From Cyclobacteriaceae bacterium (lineage in GTDB: Bacteria; Bacteroidota; Bacteroidia; Cytophagales; Cyclobacteriaceae): a stretch of 64,000 bases of DNA. The stretch is from assembly GCA_958296015.1 (NCBI GenBank), contig CATQIH010000021.1, forward strand, positions 17,140 through 81,139, in the 5' to 3' direction. The notes under the pieces were generated by a model. The model saw nothing but the letters and a program-made list of their open reading frames with translations, had not been told where the DNA came from and ran no database searches. This document shows positions 53,811-62,184 of this stretch, piece after piece. How positions within the stretch are numbered: the first letter of the stretch is position 1; each line of letters begins with the position of its first letter. Position numbers and translations under genes: made by a program.

Positions 53811-55544
53811 ATGATGAAAAAGATATACCTACTCCTCATGAGTGTCACCCTGCTAATGGTGATGCTCATACCCGATGGGTTTTGTCAAGAATATTCTTTA
53901 AAAAAAATAAGCTACCATGTTAGTTCGGGTATTTATAAAGGTCAAATTGACAACAATGCTAGAAAACTACTTCCTACGGAAGGAAAAAACAGTAATACTT
54001 ACCGGTTAGCTTACCAGACTATTGTTACTTATAATAGAACAGCTTCTCTGCGTCTTTTCTTTAATCAATCTTATTTGGGAAACCATAGTTATCTAACAGT
54101 TACTTCACTCAAAGATGGAAGTCAACAACGGCTAGATGCTGAAAGTATTAAAACGTGGAATTATAGTACAGGTTATTTCAACGGAGATGCATTAGAAATT
54201 AAGTTGTATGTACATAAAGACGATGCTTATGTATCCTTTGCAATAGATCAGATAATGGTAGCAGAAACAAATGCTAGTCTTAAAATAAATGATATTACCA
54301 AATCTACAAATGCTCCAGAAAACACTGGAGATCTTTGTGGTACAGATAATCGGGTGGCTACCACCGACCGAGCTATAGGACGGCTAACTAATGGTAGCAA
54401 TTCCGACTGTACTGTATATATTTCTGCTAATGGTTCATTATTAACCGCAGGACACTGTAGAACGAACGCGATTGATGCTGGTTATAATATTGTTGAGTTT
54501 AATATTCCGCAATCTAACGATAATGGTTCTGTAAATCATCCTAACGTTAGGGATCAATATCCTATTAATATAGGTAGTATTCGTTCTGAGTATACTGAGA
54601 ATGTAGGAAATGACTGGTGTGTATTTTTATGTGGGCAAAATAGCAATACTGGATTAACTCCTGCTTGGGGACAGCAGTCTTTTTATCAGCTTGCTAGAGA
54701 CTTTAATCCTACAACAGTCAGGATAACAGGTTGTGGTGTTGACAATGGTAGAGCTAATCAGACAGTTCAAACACATACAGGTACACTCAATTCTGAGACA
54801 GTAGACAACGCTAATGATGTGTATTTCAATTACAGCGTTGATACAGAGCCGGGAAATTCTGGTAGTCCTATTATCTGGGATGGAACTCGCACTGTACTTG
54901 GGATACATACAAATGGAGGATGTGCTAATGGTGGTAGCAATAAAGGTACTAGCTTTGAGGCGGATGATTTGGAAAACGCCATCAATCAAATAATTGGCAA
55001 TAATACAATATATGTAGATCGGAGCCATTTGGCCTCTACTCAAAGTGGCTCTATCATGCAGCCATACAAATCAATAGGGACAGCCGCTGCTAACGCTTCC
55101 TCCGGTGCTATTTTAAGTATCGTGACTGGAATTTATCGAGAAACCGTTACTTTGACAAATGTAAATCTGCAAGCTCCAGTAGGTGAGATAGTTATTGGTC
55201 CTAATGCTACGGCCCGCTTAGCTGCCCTAAACGATGGCAGAGAGGTTGAGGCAACAGAAAATGCTAACACAGCAGAAGAGCAGGTAGCTATTGCTACTAA
55301 CGTTTTTCCGAATCCTTTTACGCAAGAGTTAAATATTCAATATACTGTAGGAAGTAAAGAAAAAGTAGATTTGGAAGTATACGATATAACAGGTCACTTT
55401 ATAGCCAGTTTAGTTAAGCAAGAGCTACAAGAAACAGGGCAATATCAGAAGACATTCGACGCTGGTGGTTTGCCTCCTGGTATATATGTCTATCGCCTAA
55501 GAATAGGAGAAAAGTACGTGCGTGGCAAGCTCATAAAGCAATAG
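53811..55544 (+). CDS. Secreted trypsin-like serine protease with T9SS sorting domain
   Basis: The 577-aa protein has a signal peptide and an N-terminal beta domain. The S1 protease domain has His in SLLTAGHCRTNA, Asp in ENVGNDWCVFLCG and the nucleophile Ser in DTEPGNSGSPIIWDGTRTVL. The arrangement resembles glutamyl-endopeptidase/V8-like and lysyl-endopeptidase enzymes. A linker follows, then a Por/T9SS type A sorting domain (VFPNPFTQELNIQYTVGSKE ... KLIKQ). It is therefore exported by the type IX system. Substrate preference cannot be read. Next to the hairpin cluster and a tail-fibre-like gene, it may act at the cell surface. Confidence 0.87.
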   Translation: MMKKIYLLLMSVTLLMVMLIPDGFCQEYSLKKISYHVSSGIYKGQIDNNARKLLPTEGKNSNTYRLAYQTIVTYNRTASLRLFFNQSYLGNHSYLTVTSLKDGSQQRLDAESIKTWNYSTGYFNGDALEIKLYVHKDDAYVSFAIDQIMVAETNASLKINDITKSTNAPENTGDLCGTDNRVATTDRAIGRLTNGSNSDCTVYISANGSLLTAGHCRTNAIDAGYNIVEFNIPQSNDNGSVNHPNVRDQYPINIGSIRSEYTENVGNDWCVFLCGQNSNTGLTPAWGQQSFYQLARDFNPTTVRITGCGVDNGRANQTVQTHTGTLNSETVDNANDVYFNYSVDTEPGNSGSPIIWDGTRTVLGIHTNGGCANGGSNKGTSFEADDLENAINQIIGNNTIYVDRSHLASTQSGSIMQPYKSIGTAAANASSGAILSIVTGIYRETVTLTNVNLQAPVGEIVIGPNATARLAALNDGREVEATENANTAEEQVAIATNVFPNPFTQELNIQYTVGSKEKVDLEVYDITGHFIASLVKQELQETGQYQKTFDAGGLPPGIYVYRLRIGEKYVRGKLIKQ

Positions 55545-55647
55545 ATAACATAGTTTGTTGGAAGCCAAACCGTGAGAACTGTCATTTGGCTTCCAACCTT
55601 CTTAGTATATAAGTTGTCTATGACAAAGAAACCAAAGCTATATTATT

Positions 55648-56097
55648 ATGAAATTTGCAACCTTTTTATGTTTTGCCCTACTAGGATTGGCAGCTTGCCA
55701 GGAGAATGCCAGCCAACCAACTAATCCTTTGAAAAATACAGAATGGCAACTGCTAGGCTATGGCAACGCAACAGGCAAGCTAATAGACTCTATGCCCAAC
55801 AATGAAACCCATACCATTACTGTTACCTTTGAACAAGATACAGTATTGGCTAATCTTGCAAAGAATCATTTTAGATGTAACTACCGTGTTATTTCTGATA
55901 CTTTACTAACCATTTCAAATCTAATAGTTACCGAAATGGCGGGTTCACCTTGGGAGCAGAAGTTTATTGATAAATTTCCCTATGATACATGCCGCTACAT
56001 ACTGACAGTAGATTATCTGGTGCTATTTCCTATGAGCACCAATTATTGGGGAGAAGTTCGAGATAGTCAACCTTCAATCTATCAAAAAATAGATTAA
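55648..56097 (+). CDS. Small lipoprotein, META/HslJ-like suspected
   Basis: The 149-aa product has a lipoprotein signal (LGLAAC near residue 17). The mature part begins NPLKNTEWQLLGYGNATGKL, the 'L-x-x-T-x-W-x-L' opening seen in META-domain proteins. Strands follow (HTITVTFEQDTVLANLAKNH, FRCNYRVISDTLLTISNL), and the end YILTVDYLVLFPMSTNYWGE includes a late strand. The similarity is short. Function is unknown. A short open frame of coding character follows immediately. Confidence 0.55.
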   Translation: MKFATFLCFALLGLAACQENASQPTNPLKNTEWQLLGYGNATGKLIDSMPNNETHTITVTFEQDTVLANLAKNHFRCNYRVISDTLLTISNLIVTEMAGSPWEQKFIDKFPYDTCRYILTVDYLVLFPMSTNYWGEVRDSQPSIYQKID

Positions 56098-56105
56098 TCT
56101 GTAAT

Positions 56106-56243
56106 GTGCTTTTCTTAAAAAAAGTTGTTATCGGAAGATTTGTTTTTTATACCAAACAAGATACCATCCGCTCGGTGGCTGATAGTGTGATGAGTATTGT
56201 CTGGCCCAGAGACTCCGTGTTGTTTGAAAGGGTACAGCAGTAA
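56106..56243 (+). CDS. Short ORF or gene remnant
   Basis: From GTG 56106, 45 codons read VLFLKKVVIGRFVFYTKQDT, then IRSVADSVMSIVWPRDSVLF and ERVQQ before TAA. The codon choice and amphipathic pattern look like real coding sequence. There is no ATG, and no family is recognised. It may be a small protein or the 3' end of a decayed gene. Confidence 0.3.
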   Translation: MLFLKKVVIGRFVFYTKQDTIRSVADSVMSIVWPRDSVLFERVQQ

Positions 56244-56264
56244 AACTTCAAAAATCATCAAACA

Positions 56265-56999
56265 ATGAAAATAGCAAGCTTAGTCCGTATCAAAGTCCTG
56301 CCAGCAGTACTGGCAGGATTGAGTTTGTTTGCCTGTGAAGACCAGGAGTCTACTACTACGGTATCGGGCAGGGTGATCAACTTTGGCTCAAAGCAGCCTA
56401 TTGAAGGGGCAATCGTGCAATTGAAAGATGGGGTAGGTAGCGATTTTTTTGGTGTGTCAGGTAACACTTCTTCGGATAAAAGAAACGAAACAGTTACTGA
56501 TGCAAACGGAGAGTTTACCGTAAGTCTTACTGGTGAGCATGGCCCTGCACTGGGTGTGAGCAAAGAAGGCTACAATTTTGATCCTGATTGGAACAGTGGT
56601 GTAGCCGTTGGGGTCAAACTTTATGGTAGAGGCGGCGGTGAGTACCAAAACGAAGTGTTTGAAATGAAAGCACAGGCAGGGTTCAATCCTATCTTTAAAA
56701 GCACTCTTCCCGTAAAGCCTACTGATAGCTTGGTGATAGTATTTAATGGCCTTAGACCTGATTCTCCTGCTAACCTAATAAAATATAGGCTAAATAGTGG
56801 ATGGAATAAATTATATGTAGGTCAGCAGACCAGTCGTTTTATTACTACGACTGCTCTTGAAGAATTTGTAGTTCCCACGACAGGCGATACCTACACAGAG
56901 TACCAGATAGCCTATACCCGAGATGGTCAGTGGTACACCAAGATAGATAGTGTTTATATCAAATCCTTTGAGACCTTCGCCGATACTATTTACTATTGA
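56265..56999 (+). CDS. Lipoprotein with carboxypeptidase-regulatory-like (CarboxypepD_reg) domain
   Basis: The 244-aa lipoprotein (AGLSLFAC lipobox) contains an Ig-like fold seen at the start of many Bacteroidota surface proteins. TTVSGRVINFGSKQPIEGAI is followed by VTDANGEFTVSLTGEHGPAL and LGVSKEGYNFDPDWN. The C-terminal half is another beta-rich domain (EYQIAYTRDGQWYTKIDSVY). Such domains bind partners or carbohydrate; no enzyme motif is visible. A 22-base block around its start codon recurs at the start of the gene at 57040. Confidence 0.72.
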   Translation: MKIASLVRIKVLPAVLAGLSLFACEDQESTTTVSGRVINFGSKQPIEGAIVQLKDGVGSDFFGVSGNTSSDKRNETVTDANGEFTVSLTGEHGPALGVSKEGYNFDPDWNSGVAVGVKLYGRGGGEYQNEVFEMKAQAGFNPIFKSTLPVKPTDSLVIVFNGLRPDSPANLIKYRLNSGWNKLYVGQQTSRFITTTALEEFVVPTTGDTYTEYQIAYTRDGQWYTKIDSVYIKSFETFADTIYY

Positions 57000-57039
57000 C
57001 TTGTGCGCTAATGTCAAAGACATCAAAAATCATCAAACA

Positions 57040-57243
57040 ATGAAGATAACTGCTTTTATCGCTGTTATCGTACTACTTGTGGCTATTTCTTCCTTCGACA
57101 AGGAGGTAGTAGCCCCGGTAAAGCGTACATTTGCTTTTGCTTATAAAGTGGTTAACCAGGGAAGTGAAAGAAATATTGAAAGACTGGCATTTCATATCAA
57201 AAAACCTACTTTTTTAAATAAAACGATGTTATATTTGGAATGA
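57040..57243 (+). CDS. Small secreted or membrane-anchored peptide
   Basis: ATG 57040 opens a 67-aa product with a hydrophobic N-terminus (MKITAFIAVIVLLVAISSF) and a basic remainder (APVKRTFAFAYKVVNQGSER). The 22 bases around the start (57023-57044) are identical to those at 56248-56269, so the two genes share a duplicated leader. It may be a short gene or the broken copy of a paralogue. Function unknown. Confidence 0.45.
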   Translation: MKITAFIAVIVLLVAISSFDKEVVAPVKRTFAFAYKVVNQGSERNIERLAFHIKKPTFLNKTMLYLE

Positions 57244-57266
57244 TGTTTACCTGATCATCATATAAT

Positions 57267-57488
57267 ATGTCATTATCTTATAGAGCTTTATTACGTAAAG
57301 AACCAGAAGGTGGATATACCGTCATTGTACCTACCCTTGAAGGTTGTATTACTTATGGTGAAACATTGGAGGAAGCAAAAGCTAATGCTAAAGAGGCTAT
57401 AGCACTATACATTGCTTCATTAAAAGATGATCACCTGCCTATACCTTCTGACAAAGATTTCCTGGAATACAACATCCAAATTGCATAG
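57267..57488 (+). CDS. hicB: HicB-family antitoxin
   Basis: The 73-aa protein has the partial RNase-H-like fold of HicB: YRALLRKEPEGGYTVIVPTL, EGCITYGETLEEAKANAKEA and IALYIASLKDDHLPIPSDK. It lacks a C-terminal DNA-binding helix-turn-helix or ribbon domain, so repression of its own promoter is uncertain. It lies upstream of the toxin gene, two bases apart, in the hicB-hicA order common outside enterobacteria. Confidence 0.92.
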   Translation: MSLSYRALLRKEPEGGYTVIVPTLEGCITYGETLEEAKANAKEAIALYIASLKDDHLPIPSDKDFLEYNIQIA

Positions 57489-57490
57489 AC

Positions 57491-57682
57491 TTGAGCAAGA
57501 GCTATTCTTCTAAAGCTATTATTAAAAGATTGGAACACGCTGGTTTTACACTCCACAGAACAAGTGGAAGTCATCATATTTACAAACATCCTAGCGGTAA
57601 AAGAGCAGTAGTTCCTCATCCGAAAAAAGACTTACCTGTTGGGACCATAAAGTCTATTCTGAAGCAAGCAGGTATTGAGTAA
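57491..57682 (+). CDS. hicA: HicA-family mRNA interferase toxin (TTG start)
   Basis: The 63-aa toxin has the small double-stranded-RNA-binding-like fold of HicA. KRLEHAGFTLHRTSGSHHIY contains the catalytic His28 in G-S-H, and KRAVVPHPKKDLPVGTIKSI and LKQAGIE complete it. TTG 57491 is the only start that keeps the first helix, and a weak start fits a toxin kept below its antitoxin level. It would cleave mRNA when HicB is lost. Confidence 0.92.
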   Translation: MSKSYSSKAIIKRLEHAGFTLHRTSGSHHIYKHPSGKRAVVPHPKKDLPVGTIKSILKQAGIE

Positions 57683-57706
57683 CAAGTATTCCCTTTAGAT
57701 GCTACG

Positions 57707-59326
57707 CTATGGCTGCCTTTTGTCATTGATAAACAGCTCAGACTTCTTTCCTCCTTTTTCAATTCTGATGATCGCAGCATCCGGCAAGGGTGTGTCTGAT
57801 ACGATGTAGGTTCTGGACGCTGTTCCTGCGTTGGCACCTACCCACTCTATCCTGATGCGCTTAGGCAAACCTTCTACCACATTGTTTCTCAGATAATTGG
57901 TGGGGGAAGAATTATAGTCTGACTGGTGCACGCTGATGGCGCACAAGCTGCTGTCCTGCGCTGCAAGATTATTGATTTGGTTGGCCTCTATCGTTAACCT
58001 GCCACCAAAATGCGTTTGCCCGGCTTTGATCACATAGTTGTAAGCAGCAGCCTTTCGGGTAATGTTGAATGTATTGTCTTTGATCAGAATGTAATGGTTG
58101 TTATTAAAACTAAGGTTGAGCACTACATTACTCAAGGTGTTATCAACAAACGTGATATGCCGACTGGGACCACGCTGATCTATCAATCCAACCCCTTTTG
58201 TAGCCGTAAAGGTGTTGCGCTCAAAAGTGACACTGCCATTATCCTGCCGCTGGGCTGCATTGTAGATTCTGGCCAATACATGGCCAGGGTTGTCCTGGAA
58301 AACCTTGTTGCTATCAAACAATATGTCTTTGTTGTAATGAAAAGTAGCAATCCCTCCGTTGACGCAGTTTGCTACAACGTTATCTATGGCCTTACTTTGA
58401 TAACAGCCTTCAAAATCTATCCCTACATCTGTGCAATAGGAGACGTTACATGCTTTCACCACCACATCTTCTCCCATGCTTCCCCATATCCCTCCGCCAC
58501 GTATGTTGCTTACCACTACATTCTGCACCAGACCGTCCTTCGATTTTCTGATATTGACCGTATCGCCATCACGTTCAGGGTTGCTATCACCGCCCCACCA
58601 TACGATCCCATGATTATAACCTTTCAGCGTCGAGTTGGTTACCTTCCAGTGGTTTGCATAATACAACAGTACGCCATTGGTGCGCTCAGCAATACCCTGC
58701 TGAGCACCTAGTCCTGAACAACTATCAACTTCAATAAAAAAGTTACTGACCTCATCAACGCCTTTCGTGTTGTTCAACACGGGTATCTGTTTATAAGCAT
58801 ATTGGGTGTCGACCCAGGTTTCTACAATGCCGCAGTTTATGGCATTTACTTTTTTTATAGATAAATAAGCCACATTGACCGCCTTGAGGGTTGTAGCAGC
58901 AAACTTTGGTGTTTGCTGCAATACCGTGTTGAGCTGACTAACAGAAATATCCTTTTTGCTATGAATGGTCATAAAGGCAAAGGCTTCTTTTGTCCCTGCA
59001 TCTTTCGGAGCCAAAAACACCGACGACAGACCATCCCCTACAATCACCTGATGATCGTTCAATGCCAGGCTCTTGCTGATCAGATAAGTGCCTGCCGGGA
59101 AGTATACTTGATCATGATTATTTAATACCTGCTGAATCTGCGCCGTATAATCTGTGGTACTGTCTCCTATGATATTGAAATTGTGTATATTGACTAAAGT
59201 ATCTTTGATAATCGCTTGTGGATTCCCCTTGCCAGTGGACAGCGTATTTGCATTGATACTATCAAAGTTATTCAACAATAAAAGTAGTATTATACCCACA
59301 AAATAGATGCTTTGCCTTTTTTTCAT
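57707..59326 (-). CDS. Secreted right-handed beta-helix protein (pectate-lyase/GH28-like fold)
   Basis: The 539-aa protein has a signal peptide (IYFVGIILLLLLNNFDSINA). A pectate-lyase-superfamily start follows: NIIGDSTTDYTAQIQQVLNN and YFPAGTYLISKSLALNDHQV. A long run of beta-helix coils comes next (VVVSNIRGGGIWGSMGED, CNVSYCTDVGIDFEGCYQSK, VGLIDQRGPSRHITFVDNTL). The catalytic class (lyase, hydrolase or epimerase) is not clear. It begins two bases after the FkbM methyltransferase stop and is probably co-transcribed with it. No T9SS tail is seen. Confidence 0.8.
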   Translation of the reverse strand: MKKRQSIYFVGIILLLLLNNFDSINANTLSTGKGNPQAIIKDTLVNIHNFNIIGDSTTDYTAQIQQVLNNHDQVYFPAGTYLISKSLALNDHQVIVGDGLSSVFLAPKDAGTKEAFAFMTIHSKKDISVSQLNTVLQQTPKFAATTLKAVNVAYLSIKKVNAINCGIVETWVDTQYAYKQIPVLNNTKGVDEVSNFFIEVDSCSGLGAQQGIAERTNGVLLYYANHWKVTNSTLKGYNHGIVWWGGDSNPERDGDTVNIRKSKDGLVQNVVVSNIRGGGIWGSMGEDVVVKACNVSYCTDVGIDFEGCYQSKAIDNVVANCVNGGIATFHYNKDILFDSNKVFQDNPGHVLARIYNAAQRQDNGSVTFERNTFTATKGVGLIDQRGPSRHITFVDNTLSNVVLNLSFNNNHYILIKDNTFNITRKAAAYNYVIKAGQTHFGGRLTIEANQINNLAAQDSSLCAISVHQSDYNSSPTNYLRNNVVEGLPKRIRIEWVGANAGTASRTYIVSDTPLPDAAIIRIEKGGKKSELFINDKRQP

Positions 59327-59327
59327 A

Positions 59328-60203
59328 TCATATATCTTTGCCCAGTACTTTTATTTTCTTAGCTGAAATTAGCCTTTGTTTAACTTCTTCTACATCTCTG
59401 ATATAAATAGTATTATGTGTGCCAAACCCATCCATAGCTATAAGTTGCCGTTGAAATGGGCGATAAGCAAATGGGTAAAACCCTAGTTCTGTTAATCTAC
59501 AATGAATATCTTCATCGTGGTATCCATATCTTTTTCCCATACCATTCAGCTCAATGATGATAGCCTTAAGTTTTTGATCTTGTAAGATTTGTTTGCCTCC
59601 TCTTAATACTGCATCTTCAAAACCTTCTACATCCAGTTTAATCAAATCCGGAGTTTCGGCAACCAGATTATCTAATGTCTCAACTTTTACTTCAATAAAG
59701 CTATGATCTCCCTCCGCTGCCACATGGTTTATCGTATCTAGTGTATTGGTAAATTTTAAAATTCCTTTTTCCGATCCCAGCCCTACGTTATGTGCAGTCG
59801 TTAACAGTGCTAGTTCATTGATGGCAATATTTTGTTGCATCAGTTCAAAAGTAGCAGGAACAGGTTCTATAGAAGTTGTTTTACATCCAACCACACCAGC
59901 CGATAGTATTGTATAGCTGCCTATATTTGCCCCAATGTCTGCAAAGCTATCGCTGGGCCTCAACATATGCAGTAAAAATGCCATATCTTCAAATTCATGT
60001 AAGCCAGTATATATATTGAAGACGGCACCCGTAAGCCCTTTGTAAGCAATTATTCTAGTGCCATCTACATAAGGATACAAAACAGGATAAGGTACTAGCC
60101 TAAAGAATATCTGCCACTTGCCATATCGGATTAGTGTGCTTAATTTACGGTCTGCCGTTAGCGGATGGTCTAAAATGAACTTGAGCGTTCTGAAAAGTGC
60201 CAT
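59328..60203 (-). CDS. FkbM-family SAM-dependent methyltransferase
   Basis: The 291-aa enzyme has the SAM motif SFADIGANIGSYTILSAGVV, TTSIEPVPATFELMQQNI and the family hallmark DLIKLDVEGFEDAVLRGGKQ. FkbM proteins O-methylate sugars or polyketides. It is intact, unlike the relative at 51839. It is the first gene of a minus-strand pair with the beta-helix protein and is divergent from the Wzi-like gene. It probably contributes to the same surface glycan. Confidence 0.9.
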   Translation of the reverse strand: MALFRTLKFILDHPLTADRKLSTLIRYGKWQIFFRLVPYPVLYPYVDGTRIIAYKGLTGAVFNIYTGLHEFEDMAFLLHMLRPSDSFADIGANIGSYTILSAGVVGCKTTSIEPVPATFELMQQNIAINELALLTTAHNVGLGSEKGILKFTNTLDTINHVAAEGDHSFIEVKVETLDNLVAETPDLIKLDVEGFEDAVLRGGKQILQDQKLKAIIIELNGMGKRYGYHDEDIHCRLTELGFYPFAYRPFQRQLIAMDGFGTHNTIYIRDVEEVKQRLISAKKIKVLGKDI

Positions 60204-60405
60204 GATTTTTATAAGTTTTTTTCTAACCCAAACAGATCTTATACAAACTATCTTACGGTTTGGGCATCAGCAACATAGTTTGATCCACAAAGAATCAGAA
60301 ATAATGCGGAAAACTTTAGTATAGAACGATTTAAAAATAACTACAGAAGTTTTGTAAAAAGTGAATTTCAAAAAAAATTTGCTAATCATAAACTACTATA
60401 TTAAA

Positions 60406-61950
60406 ATGTTAAGAATTAAAAAACTGTACCTGAGCTTCCTGCTACTTTTTTCAGTAAATACACTGTATGCCCAGATAGATAGCATCGACTACAAGGTAGG
60501 GCTGTTGTCTGCTTTTTCGGGTAAAGATTACGTCCCCCACTATATTACTGCCAACCGGTTCGGAATATTGCAGGATACGGATACTAAAACCGGACTGCTA
60601 AGGGCTGCTGTCATCACTGGCTATAAGGCATCGGAGTACTGGCGGTTTGACGTGGGTATTGATGTTATTGCCACCACTTCCTCTGCCGCCTATCAAAAAT
60701 CGCCCGTCTTTCTGCAACAGGGATACGTTAAAGTAAAGTTCAAAGCTGTTGAGTTGGTGGCAGGACGTATTGAGCGTACCGCCGGTACACATGCGCAAGA
60801 CCTATCGTCCGGTTCTTTGGCCATCAGTGGAAATGCCAGGCCCCTGCCCCAGGTATCTATTAGTATTCCCGAATATACACCCATTCCGTTGACGCATGGC
60901 TATGCCGAAGTCAAAGGAAATTTTGCGCACGGATGGTTTGGCGAAGATAGAAATGTGAAGAATGCTTATCTGCACGACAAATCCCTGTACCTGCGTTTTG
61001 GAGGAAAACTTCCCGTTAATTTTGCCGCAGGGCTTGTTCATTATGTCGTATGGGGTGGGGAGACAAACAAATATGGCAAGTTACCACAAGATTTTAAGAA
61101 CTACCTTAACCTGGTAGTTGGCAAAAATGCTGAAAATGTAGACTTAAACAACCCTAACCTGGTAGGAGAGGTAGCCAATGCCGTTGGAAATCATATAGGG
61201 GTGATTGATTTTGCGCTATATACCAAACTCAAAGACTTCGATATCAAGGTGTATCACCAAACACCAGTTGAGGACGGAACAGGACGTGACTTATTTCGTA
61301 ACAAAGACCGCTTGCTGGGTATCAGCTTTGAAAACAAAAAATCTAGCCTGATCAAGAGCATCGCATACGAATACCTGTATACTTTGTACCAAAGTGGTCC
61401 GGGCCGTACCGGAGACGGAGGGGAGCCAAGCAATGAGCTTTATGGCTACCGTTATGGTGGAAGAGACAACTACTATAATAACTACTTATACAAAACAGGA
61501 TGGGTGTATCAGGACAGAATTATCGGCACTCCGCTCTTCTTTACAAAAGCGCGTATGCAGCTTTATGTGCCAGGGTTTAAAGAAACAGACCCGGATAATT
61601 TCAATTTTAACATTGTCAACAACCGTGTGGTGGCGCATCATATTGGTATAGAAGGAACCGTCAAAAATATTGACTATAAATTGATGTCTACCTTCACAAA
61701 AAACTATGGTACTTATGCAGGCATCAATGGTGGCATTAATTACTGGGGAAGCATAGAAAACCCTGATGCTCCTTATGCTTTTCGTCCACCTAAAAAACAA
61801 AACTACTTCCTGTTGGAACTGGAATCTCATCCTTTTTCAAACACCTGGACGTTAACCACAGCCATTGCCTGGGATGCAGGAGAGCTGTCCAACAACTTTG
61901 GTGTTTTGGCAGGTATCAGAAAAAATGGTATCATCAATATAAGAAAATAG
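60406..61950 (+). CDS. Wzi-like capsule assembly outer-membrane protein
   Basis: ATG 60406 (MLRIKKLYLSFLLLFSVNTL, cleavage after LYAQ) is preferred over GTG 60361 because it gives a clean signal peptide and a 514-aa protein. The sequence follows the 'capsule assembly protein Wzi' family: YITANRFGILQDTDTKTGLL, LVAGRIERTAGTHAQDLSSG, RPLPQVSISIPEYTPIPLTH and GWFGEDRNVKNAYLHDKSLY, with barrel strands to the end. In E. coli Wzi is a lectin that holds capsule on the surface. Its place, 12 kb past the main locus, extends the polysaccharide region to 62 kb. Confidence 0.9.
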   Translation: MLRIKKLYLSFLLLFSVNTLYAQIDSIDYKVGLLSAFSGKDYVPHYITANRFGILQDTDTKTGLLRAAVITGYKASEYWRFDVGIDVIATTSSAAYQKSPVFLQQGYVKVKFKAVELVAGRIERTAGTHAQDLSSGSLAISGNARPLPQVSISIPEYTPIPLTHGYAEVKGNFAHGWFGEDRNVKNAYLHDKSLYLRFGGKLPVNFAAGLVHYVVWGGETNKYGKLPQDFKNYLNLVVGKNAENVDLNNPNLVGEVANAVGNHIGVIDFALYTKLKDFDIKVYHQTPVEDGTGRDLFRNKDRLLGISFENKKSSLIKSIAYEYLYTLYQSGPGRTGDGGEPSNELYGYRYGGRDNYYNNYLYKTGWVYQDRIIGTPLFFTKARMQLYVPGFKETDPDNFNFNIVNNRVVAHHIGIEGTVKNIDYKLMSTFTKNYGTYAGINGGINYWGSIENPDAPYAFRPPKKQNYFLLELESHPFSNTWTLTTAIAWDAGELSNNFGVLAGIRKNGIINIRK

Positions 61951-62131
61951 GGTTTCCACTTTTTCGGAATGAAATATGCCGCAATGCTGTCTGTTTGAAA
62001 CAAATCCTTACCGGCTAATTTAAGGTAAATCCAATGTCGTTCAATTATTCGTTAGCATAACAGATGAAAGTATCAGCGAAGAAGATAGTCCGATGGAAAA
62101 TAAGAATCACTTGATATAATGATGGGCACAA

Positions 62132-62162
62132 TTGTGAAAGTCTGTGTGTTACTGTATTTTTG
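62132..62162 (+). promoter_or_regulatory. Promoter of glyA
   Basis: TTG at 62132-62134, a 20-base spacer and TATTTTTG at 62155-62162 match the Bacteroidota consensus TTTG / TAnnTTTG with ideal spacing. Transcription would start about 15-20 bases before the glyA ATG at 62185. The remaining upstream gap 61951-62131 shows nothing else. Confidence 0.6.
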
Positions 62163-62184
62163 ATATTCCTAAAAGAAAACAACT

